Shown: positions 52,607 to 61,293 of the stretch, piece after piece
How positions within the stretch are numbered: position 1 is the stretch's first letter
Layout: each line of letters begins with the position of its first letter
Source: SP5GCR1 sp965199685
GTDB taxonomy: Bacteria; Pseudomonadota; Gammaproteobacteria; Poriferisulfidales; Oxydemutatoraceae
Assembly (NCBI GenBank): GCA_965199685.1
Contig: OZ241323.1
Span: forward strand, 2,108,001-2,172,000
Direction of reading: 5' to 3'
Length of the DNA stretch: 64,000 nucleotides
Notes under the pieces: generated by a model
Databases searched by the model: none
What the model saw: the letters and a program-made list of their open reading frames with translations, nothing else
What the model was told of the DNA's origin: nothing
Translations under genes and position numbers: made by a program

Positions 52607-53431
52607 TCATGCTCTTGCCTCCGCAAATACACTTGGCGGTTGATAGCCCAGTGCACTGTGCGGGCGGACTTCATTATAATCTATTCGCCAGTCTTCTATA
52701 AGCTCTTTTGCCTCTTTTATTGAACGAAACCAGAACTGATTCAGACAACCGTCTCGGAACTTGCCGTTGAAACTCTCGACAAAGGCATTCTGGGTCGGTT
52801 TGCCAGGTTGGATAAAATCTAATGCCACCTGCTGGTCTTGGCTCCAGTGAAACATCGCCTTGCATCTAAACTCCGTGCCATTATCGCAGACGATACTGGC
52901 CGGCTTCGCACCGCGTCTGTCTATCAATTCGGATAGATAGTTTGCGACGCGTTCGCCAGTGATAGAAATGGCAACAATCTGACCGACACATTCACGGCTG
53001 CAATTGTCTATTATGTTCAATACTCGAAAGCGTTTGCCATCACTCAACTGGTCATGCACAAAGTCCATAGACCAGCACTCATTGACCCGTTGTGGGGTCG
53101 TCGGCACGCAACGCAGCTGGCATAGCTTCTTGCGCTTCTTAGTTTTCAATGCAAGCCCGTTTTTCTTATAAAGCCTATAGGTACGCTTGACATTGATGAC
53201 CCGGCCCTCGTTCTTAAGAAGCCCATGCAACATCTTATAGCCATACCTCGGATACTGCTTTGCCTTCGCCAATAACGCGGCTTCTAGCTCGACATCTTTA
53301 GCAGCTTGCTTACCCTGATAACGATAAGCAGTGCGACTGATACCGGCAATCTCGCAGGCGGTGCGTTCACTATGCCGACCGGCACTCACTAGATCTTTGA
53401 CAATCTGTTTGCGCTGCGCCGGCTTTACCAC
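52607..53431 (-). CDS. IS3-family transposase OrfB (DDE integrase core)
   Basis: 274 residues from the GTG at 53431 in its own frame. An HTH_21 segment (LLAKAKQYPRYGYKMLHGLL) and an integrase core with NECWSMDFVHDQ (first Asp), SIVCDNGTEFR (second Asp) and NAFVESFNGKFRD (Glu) are present, so the triad is intact. C-terminus WRIDYNEVRPHSALGYQPPS. Probably made mainly as an OrfAB fusion by -1 frameshifting. Confidence 0.85.
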   Translation of the reverse strand: MVKPAQRKQIVKDLVSAGRHSERTACEIAGISRTAYRYQGKQAAKDVELEAALLAKAKQYPRYGYKMLHGLLKNEGRVINVKRTYRLYKKNGLALKTKKRKKLCQLRCVPTTPQRVNECWSMDFVHDQLSDGKRFRVLNIIDNCSRECVGQIVAISITGERVANYLSELIDRRGAKPASIVCDNGTEFRCKAMFHWSQDQQVALDFIQPGKPTQNAFVESFNGKFRDGCLNQFWFRSIKEAKELIEDWRIDYNEVRPHSALGYQPPSVFAEARA

Positions 53432-53691
53432 TTTTTTGATAATACTTCCTGTACCGTATCGTACTTCATTATCGTCTCAGCTAGTAGCTTCTTGAGCTTG
53501 CTGTTCTCGGCTTCAAGCTCTCGTAGTCGTTTGGCTGCTGAGACTTCCATACCATCATACTTGGCGCGCCAACGATAAAATGTCTGCTCGGCGATGCCAA
53601 GCTCGCGACAGATATCTATTACTTTGATACCGGCCTCGTTTGACTTTAATGCCTTAATGATCTGTTCTTCACTAAAACGCTTTTTTTTCAT
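53425..53691 (-). CDS. IS3-family transposase OrfA
   Basis: 88 residues. Helix-turn-helix MKKKRFSEEQIIKALKSNEA ... CRELGIAEQTFYRWRAKYDG followed by a leucine-zipper-like ELEAENSKLKKLLAETIMKY. Overlaps orfB by 7 nt. The overlap contains the slippery heptamer A AAA AAG (minus strand, 53431-53437) in the correct phase for -1 frameshifting, immediately before TGG TAA. Confidence 0.85.
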   Translation of the reverse strand: MKKKRFSEEQIIKALKSNEAGIKVIDICRELGIAEQTFYRWRAKYDGMEVSAAKRLRELEAENSKLKKLLAETIMKYDTVQEVLSKKW

Positions 53692-53989
53692 GTTGAGTTC
53701 TCCTGTAATATTTTTAACTTCTCTATTTTATCGAAAAAACTAGCTTTAACGTCGGTAATAAATTGAGGAGGAACGTCAGCACTAACATGTCCGCCCTACG
53801 GTACCGTTCTGCACCAACAGAACCGCTTGCGCTACTTGGTTTTGGTTCCCATGAATTGGATGGCGTACGAAGGATAATGTACGAATTTAGCAATCAAGTT
53901 AAAGTTCTGCACAAGGTCACGCTGATTGACCTACTGGCTCAATCGGCGATTCTACTTGTGCAGACGCAACGCGTTTCTGGAGGGCATGT

Positions 53990-54130
53990 GGGGCTGTTGA
54001 AAAAGTATCTGCATTAGTACATTCCCCTCCTTTGGAGGGGTGGCAGGCGAAGCCTGACGGGGTGGTTGTGGTGGTTCTGCACTAGACAATTACCCTCTAC
54101 GGTGCCATGAAACACTTTTTCAACAGCCTC
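53990..54130. mobile_element. Small inverted-repeat element (MITE-like), second 141-bp copy
   Basis: Starts GGGGCTGTTGAAAAAGTA and ends CACTTTTTCAACAGCCTC, same core as 41843-41983. A further terminus-like TACTTTTTCAACAGTCCC sits at about 54160-54177. Upstream 53780-53970 holds other family modules; no gene in 53760-54215. Confidence 0.8.
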
Positions 54131-54215
54131 ATGTTAGCCCTCCCCTACGGTGCATGAAATACTTTTTCAACAGTCCCAAATGACTTTTTATGTAGCCCCA
54201 AAAATGGAGTAACGT

Positions 54216-54444
54216 CACTTATGTCATTTCAAAATGTATGATTGATTTGCTACATCGAAACAACGACCTCCTGCAACTATACCAAAAAGCAGAGACAGGC
54301 ACAGATGACTCAGAAAAAGCACTCGTGGCACATGCCAAAGTGCTTAAGGAAAATCATGCAAACACCAAGCAAGCCATTGCCGAATTACAAGAGAAACTGG
54401 AAAAAACTATTGGTGCTTCTCAAATTGAAACCGCAGGAAAATAG
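54216..54444 (+). pseudogene. 3' fragment of a copy of the 47181 gene
   Basis: Encodes CMIDLLHRNNDLLQLYQKAE and AHAKVLKENHANTKQAIAEL, then QEKLEKTIGASQIETAGK, close to the C-terminal 75 residues of the protein at 47181. The N-terminal membrane segment and upstream signals are missing. Begins right after a MITE-like cluster. A tiny third scrap (TTTTCAAATTGAAACGGCCG) is at 57065-57097. Confidence 0.75.
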
Positions 54445-54476
54445 TGGGAAACGTTACTCCCTCTTTCAGTTCCTCC

Positions 54477-56000
54477 TTAATTTGATTCCCCTGTCTCTTG
54501 GCACGTCAACTTGTCTAGTACGTCATCCCTTATGGAATCTTTCTTATCAGTTAGCTTGGTTCCGTCAGTCCAATCAAAATAAGGTATCATATCCTCTTTT
54601 AACTCTCCTATTGTTCGGATAGCACTTCTTAATCTTGATGAGGTTTCTATTCTCAAAAGCAAGTTTTTACTTAGAGTTTCTTGATGGTTTTGCCAGTATA
54701 TTTCAAATTGATTTATTATGTCTGTTTTTGCAATTTTGCAACTGTTCTTTCTATCTTTCTCACATTCAGCCTTTTTAGCATCACATTCCTGATCACAATC
54801 TTTTTTATCCATCTGGCACATAACAAGACTATCTTTCTTTCCCTTAAAATTGTATATTGCGTCTAATAAAGGTTGTATACTCAATTTTGTGAGATAACCA
54901 ATTAAAGTATCATATCCGCTGCCTTCGTTTCTGACACGATCAAATTCTCTAAGTAGCTGACCATAGGTTTCTCTATTGAATTGACCCTCTTGATGGTCTG
55001 ATTTAATTACATTCAAAACCAAATAATTGTTATCTCTATATTCTTTTATATTTACGCATTTATCTGTATCTCGAGTATTCTGAGTATTATCAAGACACTT
55101 ATATAGTCGTCCACTGTTCACATCTAACGACAATTCTGACCAGTTAATGTCTTGAGGGCGAACCCTTTTTTCCGAGCGTATAAATACATGAGGACCTTCT
55201 TCTAAAAAAGCCTGCGGAGATTCTCTGTTTTTTATTTCACGAGGCACAAACAGTGCCCGGTAAAGAAAATTTACGTCATTTGCTCCAGCAGAACTTAACA
55301 AACTTTCGCCTAATCCTCCTAAAACTTGGTTACCTATACCACCAGTTGGGTCAAATGAGGTTGCCATTTTTTTAAGCAAAGCACCAACTATTGGAGTACT
55401 TATATCTAGTTCCATAATCCAAAGTTCAATAACAAGACCATTTCTTATTCCTTTCTTAGTCGGACCATAAATAGGCATATTATTGAAATTCAAAAATTGC
55501 CCTGCAACTACATCATTTGAATAAAAAATTACATGTGCTTCATCATGGGCATCTTCACGAAAATTAGTTTTAAGTTCTTCAAGTGGTGTAACTTTGGCAA
55601 GTATAGCGATTTCTCCTCTTGAGCGTAATTGACCCTCAAACAAGGCATCGTTCAGGATACTCCATGGACCCTCTGTGTAATTCTTTATAAAGGCAGTCAT
55701 AAGCCTTATGGTTATATAATCATCCTGAGAAATACTTGCAGTTCCTCCTAGTGATCTATTCTTATGCTCTAGTTTAGCTAGCTCTATACGTTCATTTTGA
55801 TCATTTTTATCTTTCTTTGCATTGGAAAAACTAGCCTTACGGTAATCAATTTCACCTTCGTCTCTATAAGCACAAGCATTGATAAGAGCTAAACAAAGCA
55901 GCACACATACAACTTTGTGCAATATAGCAAAATGATCTTTTCCTATTAGTTCGTAACGCATTTGCAATGTCTCGTCGTAAAAATACCTATAATTAACCAT
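54477..56000 (-). CDS. Putative lipoprotein of unknown function
   Basis: 507 residues as an open frame, but the likely start is an internal Met (MRYELIGKDHFAILHKVVCV) that places a signal sequence LLCLALINAC before Cys, a plausible lipobox. The mature part begins with a charged linker (RKASFSNAKKDKNDQNERIE). It has a globular middle (DEAHVIFYSNDVVAGQFLNF, NGLVIELWIMELDISTPIVG) and a Cys-rich stretch (MCQMDKKDCDQECDAKKAEC) near residue 410. No family recognised. Alone on its strand, followed by the DUF900-like lipase gene upstream in the same orientation. Confidence 0.6.
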   Translation of the reverse strand: MVNYRYFYDETLQMRYELIGKDHFAILHKVVCVLLCLALINACAYRDEGEIDYRKASFSNAKKDKNDQNERIELAKLEHKNRSLGGTASISQDDYITIRLMTAFIKNYTEGPWSILNDALFEGQLRSRGEIAILAKVTPLEELKTNFREDAHDEAHVIFYSNDVVAGQFLNFNNMPIYGPTKKGIRNGLVIELWIMELDISTPIVGALLKKMATSFDPTGGIGNQVLGGLGESLLSSAGANDVNFLYRALFVPREIKNRESPQAFLEEGPHVFIRSEKRVRPQDINWSELSLDVNSGRLYKCLDNTQNTRDTDKCVNIKEYRDNNYLVLNVIKSDHQEGQFNRETYGQLLREFDRVRNEGSGYDTLIGYLTKLSIQPLLDAIYNFKGKKDSLVMCQMDKKDCDQECDAKKAECEKDRKNSCKIAKTDIINQFEIYWQNHQETLSKNLLLRIETSSRLRSAIRTIGELKEDMIPYFDWTDGTKLTDKKDSIRDDVLDKLTCQETGESN

Positions 56001-56045
56001 TCTCTATCATGTGATATGTTGGTGACATTACCACATTTTTAAGAT

Positions 56046-56091
56046 CACCTACAAAGTTAGTTTTCATGCTATTGCCTCCACAAATATACTA
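56046..56091 (-). mobile_element. IS3 terminus scar
   Basis: CAAAGTTAGTTTTCATGCTA followed by TTGCCTCCACAAATA matches the orfB-side end of the intact IS3 at 52590-52635. Only about 45 bp remain. Confidence 0.6.
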
Positions 56092-56137
56092 GTAAAAAAT
56101 ACTTGGCTTGCAAGGTTATGATCTTTCTCCATTTTCA

Positions 56138-56980
56138 TTATAAAGTTTCAGTTCTATTAATAGATTGTTTATTTGTTAGTACTGTTTGTATGTAGTTGTA
56201 TACTAAGGCAGTTCTTTTGTAGGCTCCGTGACTTTCAACATGATTTTCACAATTTACTACATATATATGCTTCCCTAATTTATTAAAATGTTCGGGACCA
56301 TAAACCCCAAGTGCACGATCAAACTTAGAAAGTTTGTAGGCCGATCGCAAGACTTTATCATGCTTAGAATGGAAAATATAGATATTATTTATCTGACTTG
56401 TCGAAGCATGAAATTTCTCAGATGGCTCTAAAACCTCATTATCTACTGCTGCAGCCATACAAAAATAGTTGCGCACTGGTTGCCATCCTAAATTTTCTTT
56501 AGACAACTGTTTTAGCATCTCGAGTATAACTCTAGCACCTAAACTATGGGAAATTACATCAAGTTGTATATTAGGCGATGATTTAAGCACCTCTGATATG
56601 CTCTTAATTAAAATTTTGAGTCTCTTAGCTGTTTTGTCAGCATTGTATTTTGCTAACCACCAAGAAAGGCGATGTTCCCCACCAGGCCAAGAATATCCGA
56701 TTACAATCCCGTATTGATTCTTTATATACTTTGCTACATTCTTTTCAATCGTATAATATGCTCTACACATCTTATCGTGCTCATTGTTGTATCCATGTAC
56801 TAGCACTAATATTCTTTTATCAGAAAGTTTAGATAGTTTCCGCAGAAAATTGCTCTTTGACATCCTCGAATTAGGCATTGTACTTTGAGATAGATTAACT
56901 ATCCTAAATTGATGTGGATCAGTTTGAGGCGATAGTTTATTTGGATTGGTAAAGTTTTCTCTTACACTTATTATAATCAT
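56138..56980 (-). CDS. DUF900-like alpha/beta-hydrolase (lipase fold)
   Basis: 280 residues, no signal peptide. Hydrolase features: RILVLVHGYNNEHDKMCRAY (oxyanion HG), QLDVISHSLGARVILEMLKQ (nucleophile Ser in SHSLG), IYIFHSKHDKVLRSAY (putative Asp) and ENHVESHGAY (putative His). Intracellular DUF900 members are poorly characterised. The catalytic triad appears complete. Lies 57 bp from the IS3 scar. An effector role in defence is conceivable, but nothing here shows it. Confidence 0.7.
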   Translation of the reverse strand: MIIISVRENFTNPNKLSPQTDPHQFRIVNLSQSTMPNSRMSKSNFLRKLSKLSDKRILVLVHGYNNEHDKMCRAYYTIEKNVAKYIKNQYGIVIGYSWPGGEHRLSWWLAKYNADKTAKRLKILIKSISEVLKSSPNIQLDVISHSLGARVILEMLKQLSKENLGWQPVRNYFCMAAAVDNEVLEPSEKFHASTSQINNIYIFHSKHDKVLRSAYKLSKFDRALGVYGPEHFNKLGKHIYVVNCENHVESHGAYKRTALVYNYIQTVLTNKQSINRTETL

Positions 56981-57072
56981 AGTATTTTCTCTAAAAGGTT
57001 AATTCCCCTAAGTCTATCAGAAAATCTCATTTTAACATTAGTACTAAATGTGGGAAAAACATCAGGTGCTTT

Positions 57073-58137
57073 TCAAATTGAAACGGCCGGGAAATAAGAG
57101 CAACAGCAATTTTCACGACCAAAAATTTCGCTTTCTGGTGTTTTTGTACGATTTCCTCTTTTTAGAATACCAGTTTTGAGTATTTGCTGAATATGCTTCT
57201 TAAATGTAGGTTTTCTTACCCGATACATTCCTCCTCTAGCACCTTCAAAATCACAGTTCCACACTGCTAAAGCCTGCCCATACTTCAGGGCATTAATAAC
57301 AGAATTTTCTGATACTTTTCGCAAATGTTTTGCCTCTCTATTGCAAATCTCTGATATTAAACCAGCACTTGTCCAATCACCACAACCGCAGCTATCTCTG
57401 AATTCATGTGCTTGAAAAGTTGATAATTTCTTCCACCTTTTGCTTAGTTTGCTTGAAGCATGGGTTCTATATTGCAAGCCCTCACTCCCAAGCGTATGAA
57501 TCTCAAGGAAAGCAGAAGTGGCACCTTTGATATCCGACATTGGCTCAAGATACCTTTTATCCGAATATTTAACAATGTCGGCAAGCATTAAGGCTTGCTT
57601 TAATTGCCTCAAGTCCGACTTGGCAGATGGTTCAAAAAATATAATTGCCCCAATACGTTTGAAGTGTTTTGCAAGCTCAATAGCACCGGGAGAGGTTCTG
57701 TCAAAAAAGAAAAGTGTGCCTTGCGAGACATCATCTTTTATCCACTCAGTAGCAGAAAGAGTAACTGCCCTGTGATTTGGAAGCCTTGCTCCGCATGTAG
57801 GACAGTATCGCCAATGAAATTTATGAACAGGCACTCCCTGCCTATTGATTGAATTCTCTTGGACAATAATCGGGGTACTGGTCGTAGGTGATTGCTCGGC
57901 ATAATCCAAGCGAACACCCCAGCGTTCCATGTCTGCTTTCACATGGACTGAAGCTGTATCAGAATTTAACCGAGCGATTGGAAAAGACTCCCACCCCAGA
58001 TAACTTAATATGGTCAACACATTGCCACATGTGCCACCAGACCAGTGATAATGCTCTTCAGGGTGCATACTTACGATAATGTCTAGCGAAATTAAGCCTG
58101 TGCCATAGACGCTTGGTGGGTATTTATTCATGATCAA
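57073..58137 (-). CDS. PfkB-family sugar/nucleoside kinase, last gene of the conflict-type operon
   Basis: 354 residues (a second Met two codons in may be the true start). Ribokinase-fold features: VYGTGLISLDIIVSMHPEEH, YHWSGGTCGNVLTILSYLGW (the GG substrate motif), GTLFFFDRTSPGAIELAKHF and RDSCGCGDWTSAGLISEICN, in which the catalytic Asp of the usual DTxGAGD motif is retained although the motif reads DSCGCGD. An inserted CPTC pair (HWRYCPTCGARLP, ~105-118) and a cysteine-rich tail (RENCCCSYFPAV) are unusual and could bind metal. Overlaps the upstream gene by 14 nt or 8 nt. Would phosphorylate a sugar or nucleoside; substrate unknown. Confidence 0.75.
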   Translation of the reverse strand: MIMNKYPPSVYGTGLISLDIIVSMHPEEHYHWSGGTCGNVLTILSYLGWESFPIARLNSDTASVHVKADMERWGVRLDYAEQSPTTSTPIIVQENSINRQGVPVHKFHWRYCPTCGARLPNHRAVTLSATEWIKDDVSQGTLFFFDRTSPGAIELAKHFKRIGAIIFFEPSAKSDLRQLKQALMLADIVKYSDKRYLEPMSDIKGATSAFLEIHTLGSEGLQYRTHASSKLSKRWKKLSTFQAHEFRDSCGCGDWTSAGLISEICNREAKHLRKVSENSVINALKYGQALAVWNCDFEGARGGMYRVRKPTFKKHIQQILKTGILKRGNRTKTPESEIFGRENCCCSYFPAVSI

Positions 58138-59320
58138 CTGGTTTATTTAGGGACGCAAATTTCTTGCTGTCATTATAATAGGCTTCTCCGTAAAGCCAAA
58201 CATGGGCAATTTCCAAATCTTTCGGCATTTCACCTTTCTCCCAATCCTTTTCCATATGCTTCTGTATTTCATCAACTTTCCCCCAATCTTCAACATGATA
58301 ATTTAATATCTCAACATGTACGACAGGAAATCCGCCTTCTAGTGCAGCCATCAACATACCAATAGAAGGCATTCTATTACTGAGAGGAGACAAAATTAGC
58401 GTTGAACCGCCAAATGTCTCAAATACCGATTCACGGTCTTCATTAATTCTCATAATGGTTCTATAAATATCTAAAGGCCTTTCTTCGTCTGTATATATAA
58501 AATCTTGTGGCTCAACCTTCGCAATGCTTTCTAACTTTTCCATATAATGAATAGCGGTGGCAAGCTCGTCTCCTTTTCTAGGTTCTTTTGATGGGAATGG
58601 AAAAATAGGGAAAATATCATGCGGTTTTGTTATATCATAAATTTTTTCCAAAATTTCATTTTTATCGGTAGGCACTAGAGGAAGCCAAAGCTTCGCTTTT
58701 TCTCCTTTCCCCAACAAATTAGGGATTTCGAATCCTTTAACATTGGTTGAGGAAGCAGCTGGAGTTGAAGATTTATATATACATGAATCTAGTTCATTAT
58801 TAGAAATAAACATTAAATGGACATTAACTGGTTTTTTAGCATCATTTGCCTGTTGATAAATATATTTAACGAGTGGGAAGCTAACACCAATAGAAAGCGT
58901 ACTTAAATCAATAACAATATCGGTATATTCAGTAATATCTACCCTTTTTATACTTTCAGAAATTTTCCTACCTCCAACCACAGCCCCATCATCTTTTGAA
59001 AAGATATCGATTTCTAAAACTTTGGTTCGGGCAGATAATTTTTCAGCTTCTGCTATGTTTTTCTTTTCCCTTTTTGCTAGTTCTGCATCGGAACTAGAGC
59101 GTTTTTCTCTGATTAAAATAATACGTATACGCTTGTCAATATAATCGCACAGTTTGTTAACGATGATATTACTTCTAGGATCAAATCCTATACCTCCAAT
59201 AAAAAGGCACTGACGATGTTCCTCCGAAAAGTGTTGCTTAAAAAAAACGGACACTGCATCGCCGTAATGGTCAATACAAAATTCCCATCGGTTTTTATTG
59301 CTTTCAGAGAAGGCAGTCAT
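58124..59320 (-). CDS. Rossmann-like protein of unknown function in the operon
   Basis: 398 residues, cytoplasmic. The N-terminal half alternates strand-helix units: QCLFIGGIGFDPRSNIIVNK, RIRIILIREKRSSSDAELAK, and DIVIDLSTLSIGVSFPLVKY followed by IYQQA. The C-terminal half repeats the pattern in ESVFETFGGSTLILSPLSNR and PSIGMLMAALEGGFPVVHVE. This suggests a duplicated Rossmannoid, perhaps a nucleotide or ligand sensor or an enzyme. No motif for a known catalytic family is recognised. Starts 2 nt after the ATPase stop, ends inside the kinase gene. Confidence 0.6.
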   Translation of the reverse strand: MTAFSESNKNRWEFCIDHYGDAVSVFFKQHFSEEHRQCLFIGGIGFDPRSNIIVNKLCDYIDKRIRIILIREKRSSSDAELAKREKKNIAEAEKLSARTKVLEIDIFSKDDGAVVGGRKISESIKRVDITEYTDIVIDLSTLSIGVSFPLVKYIYQQANDAKKPVNVHLMFISNNELDSCIYKSSTPAASSTNVKGFEIPNLLGKGEKAKLWLPLVPTDKNEILEKIYDITKPHDIFPIFPFPSKEPRKGDELATAIHYMEKLESIAKVEPQDFIYTDEERPLDIYRTIMRINEDRESVFETFGGSTLILSPLSNRMPSIGMLMAALEGGFPVVHVEILNYHVEDWGKVDEIQKHMEKDWEKGEMPKDLEIAHVWLYGEAYYNDSKKFASLNKPVDHE

Positions 59321-59322
59321 GT

Positions 59323-61293
59323 TTACTCTTCTTCAAGCCAGTTTAATAAATCGTTTAGAGTTATTCCTAAAAATCCACCTCTGTATAATGTCAAACCAGA
59401 AAAAATAATCATTGGTCCAGACAGTTCTATTAGAGTCCATAATTTACTTTTGGCAGAGTGCCTAGGCTTTATAGTAATTGCATTATATGCCATGCCAAAC
59501 TTTAAAATTTCTCTCAACTCTGAATATTTAGGCTCCGATAGTATTTTTTCAAACTCATCCCGTGGAATACCAATAGCATTTGCACCCCCATTCAAGGGAG
59601 CGTTAGGTTCAAGGCTCTTTGCCAAACATTCTTTAGCCATAAATCTACATAGTCTCTTAACTTCACGACTCTTAGGAAAATTCCACTCTTCAACTATTTC
59701 TTCTGTGCGTTTTTTAAGCAATTTATGTTGATCTTTTGGGGACAAGCCTGCCGGTTGAGATCTAATTATCTTTGTTTCCGAAGCATCCACAAGCCGGCTA
59801 GATAATTGCAGAAATTGCTCTGCATTTTCAGAACTCCCATTACAAACAGTATCTATACCGTAATAGTAGGGGCGACCATATTCATGCATAAGAAATACTC
59901 TTGCACCATCTGCTAAGCCAGAACCAAGTTTAGGCTCGAATTTTGGCAAAATCTGTTGATTATTATTTTTGTCGAATAAACTCCCTTGCCGCAATCTTTT
60001 CCCATATCTATTCAGAATAATGTAAAGCATTGCCAGCCTTACTTCTTCAGAGTTATCAATAGTTATAATAGTTCTTGCACGAGTTCTTAACTTTGAAAAA
60101 TACAAATCAATATCTTTTTTAAACTTTTGATAGGTTTGTTCATTAATGTTTATTTTATAGACAAAATTCTCCACCTTATCTTTCAGTTTTATCATTTTAG
60201 AGTCACTAATAGGATCAACTTTTATGTTAAGAAGAGAAGAGAAATCAGTTAATCCTTGACGATCAAATATTGGCATATTTCGTAGATATTTATTTGCCAT
60301 CTTTTTTGCCATCTTTTGAAATTCGGATCGTGCTTTTTTTCTATCTTTTAGATCCTGAAACCAGATATAAGTGATTTCTCTGCTCTGCTTAATGGGTGAT
60401 TCACCTTCAGAATCATAGTGTGTATGTAGTTCTCCTGAAAAAATAGATTTAGGCGTTATCGTGTCCAATCGCATAAATATCCATCTGGCAATTTTCATCT
60501 CTCTTTTCGCTAACCAATCGACTAAATTTAATAACTGTTTAGGATGCAGGGTATGAGCATCATCAAGCATCGCCATAGGTCTTAGCAAAACAGGATTATT
60601 TGTTTTTCCGATAATAAAATACTCTATTGCATCAAAAGGACGATAAGACATTGATGCAATTTTACTACTCAATTTCTCTTCTGAGGGCGGTACCAGAGCT
60701 GATTTTATTTCGTATATAGAGGCCTCAATGCCTCTGGCTTTCTCAAATAGGCTTTTGCCATCACTTCCCCTTAAACTATTTTCGGCATCACTGGCACCTT
60801 CACGTAACTGAATTTTTACTGATGAAAGATCAACATTGGAAGCACTCTCAATACCTTTTAACCATAAAATCATGGTCTGTGCTTGTAAAAAAGACTTAAG
60901 CAATCCCATTTTGATATCAGGGTGATAGGGTAATTCCCAGAAATCTCTATATCCAGATTCCATCGGGATTCGACAACCAACGAACTTACTAGCAAATGTA
61001 TTCCCTGAGGCTGCAATTATTCCACATTTTATGAGAGCAGCAGTTAATGGTTTGAATTGATCAGCAAGAGGATTTGCTAAGAGTGTCTGAACAGTTCGAT
61101 ATTGTAGTAGACGTGAGGTCATCGTCTTACCACTTCCTGGTGTCCCAACAATTATACTAAGACGATCATATAATTTTCCTGCTTTAGCATGTTTTTCAAA
61201 AAATGTATACAACGGTTCCGGGGCAATGACAGACAAAAATGCTGCATCATCACGCAAATACTCAGTAGCCCTTTGCTTAAAAGGATTAACCAT
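59323..61293 (-). CDS. ORC/CDC6-like AAA+ ATPase
   Basis: About 656 residues from the ATG at 61291-61293 (MVNPFKQRATEYLRDD), preferred because GGAGA lies 6 nt upstream; the frame begins 24 nt earlier. Walker A LSIIVGTPGSGKTMTSRLLQ (~40-60), Walker B-like VLLRPMAMLDDAHTLHPKQL (~240) and RWIFMRLDTITPKSIFSGEL (sensor 1 region) are followed by a long helical C-terminal part with NGGANAIGIPRDEFEKIL. I recall ORC/CDC6-like ATPases of this kind being predicted as components of prokaryotic conflict systems, unverified. Overlaps the phosphoribosyltransferase gene by 8 nt and is 2 nt from the next gene. Confidence 0.7.
   Translation of the reverse strand: MVNPFKQRATEYLRDDAAFLSVIAPEPLYTFFEKHAKAGKLYDRLSIIVGTPGSGKTMTSRLLQYRTVQTLLANPLADQFKPLTAALIKCGIIAASGNTFASKFVGCRIPMESGYRDFWELPYHPDIKMGLLKSFLQAQTMILWLKGIESASNVDLSSVKIQLREGASDAENSLRGSDGKSLFEKARGIEASIYEIKSALVPPSEEKLSSKIASMSYRPFDAIEYFIIGKTNNPVLLRPMAMLDDAHTLHPKQLLNLVDWLAKREMKIARWIFMRLDTITPKSIFSGELHTHYDSEGESPIKQSREITYIWFQDLKDRKKARSEFQKMAKKMANKYLRNMPIFDRQGLTDFSSLLNIKVDPISDSKMIKLKDKVENFVYKININEQTYQKFKKDIDLYFSKLRTRARTIITIDNSEEVRLAMLYIILNRYGKRLRQGSLFDKNNNQQILPKFEPKLGSGLADGARVFLMHEYGRPYYYGIDTVCNGSSENAEQFLQLSSRLVDASETKIIRSQPAGLSPKDQHKLLKKRTEEIVEEWNFPKSREVKRLCRFMAKECLAKSLEPNAPLNGGANAIGIPRDEFEKILSEPKYSELREILKFGMAYNAITIKPRHSAKSKLWTLIELSGPMIIFSGLTLYRGGFLGITLNDLLNWLEEE

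Larger units (their letters stand above)
52584..53759 (-). mobile_element. Intact IS3-family insertion sequence
   Basis: Ends carry imperfect inverted repeats: ATTACCAACTGAAAAGTTAG on the left, and ATTACCGACGTTAAAGCTAG when the right end is read inward, both followed by TTTT. Contains overlapping orfA and orfB in the minus orientation. I could not identify a short target duplication with certainty. This is the source-type copy for the IS3 scars at 241, 3622, 9103, 10060 and 56046. Confidence 0.8.
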
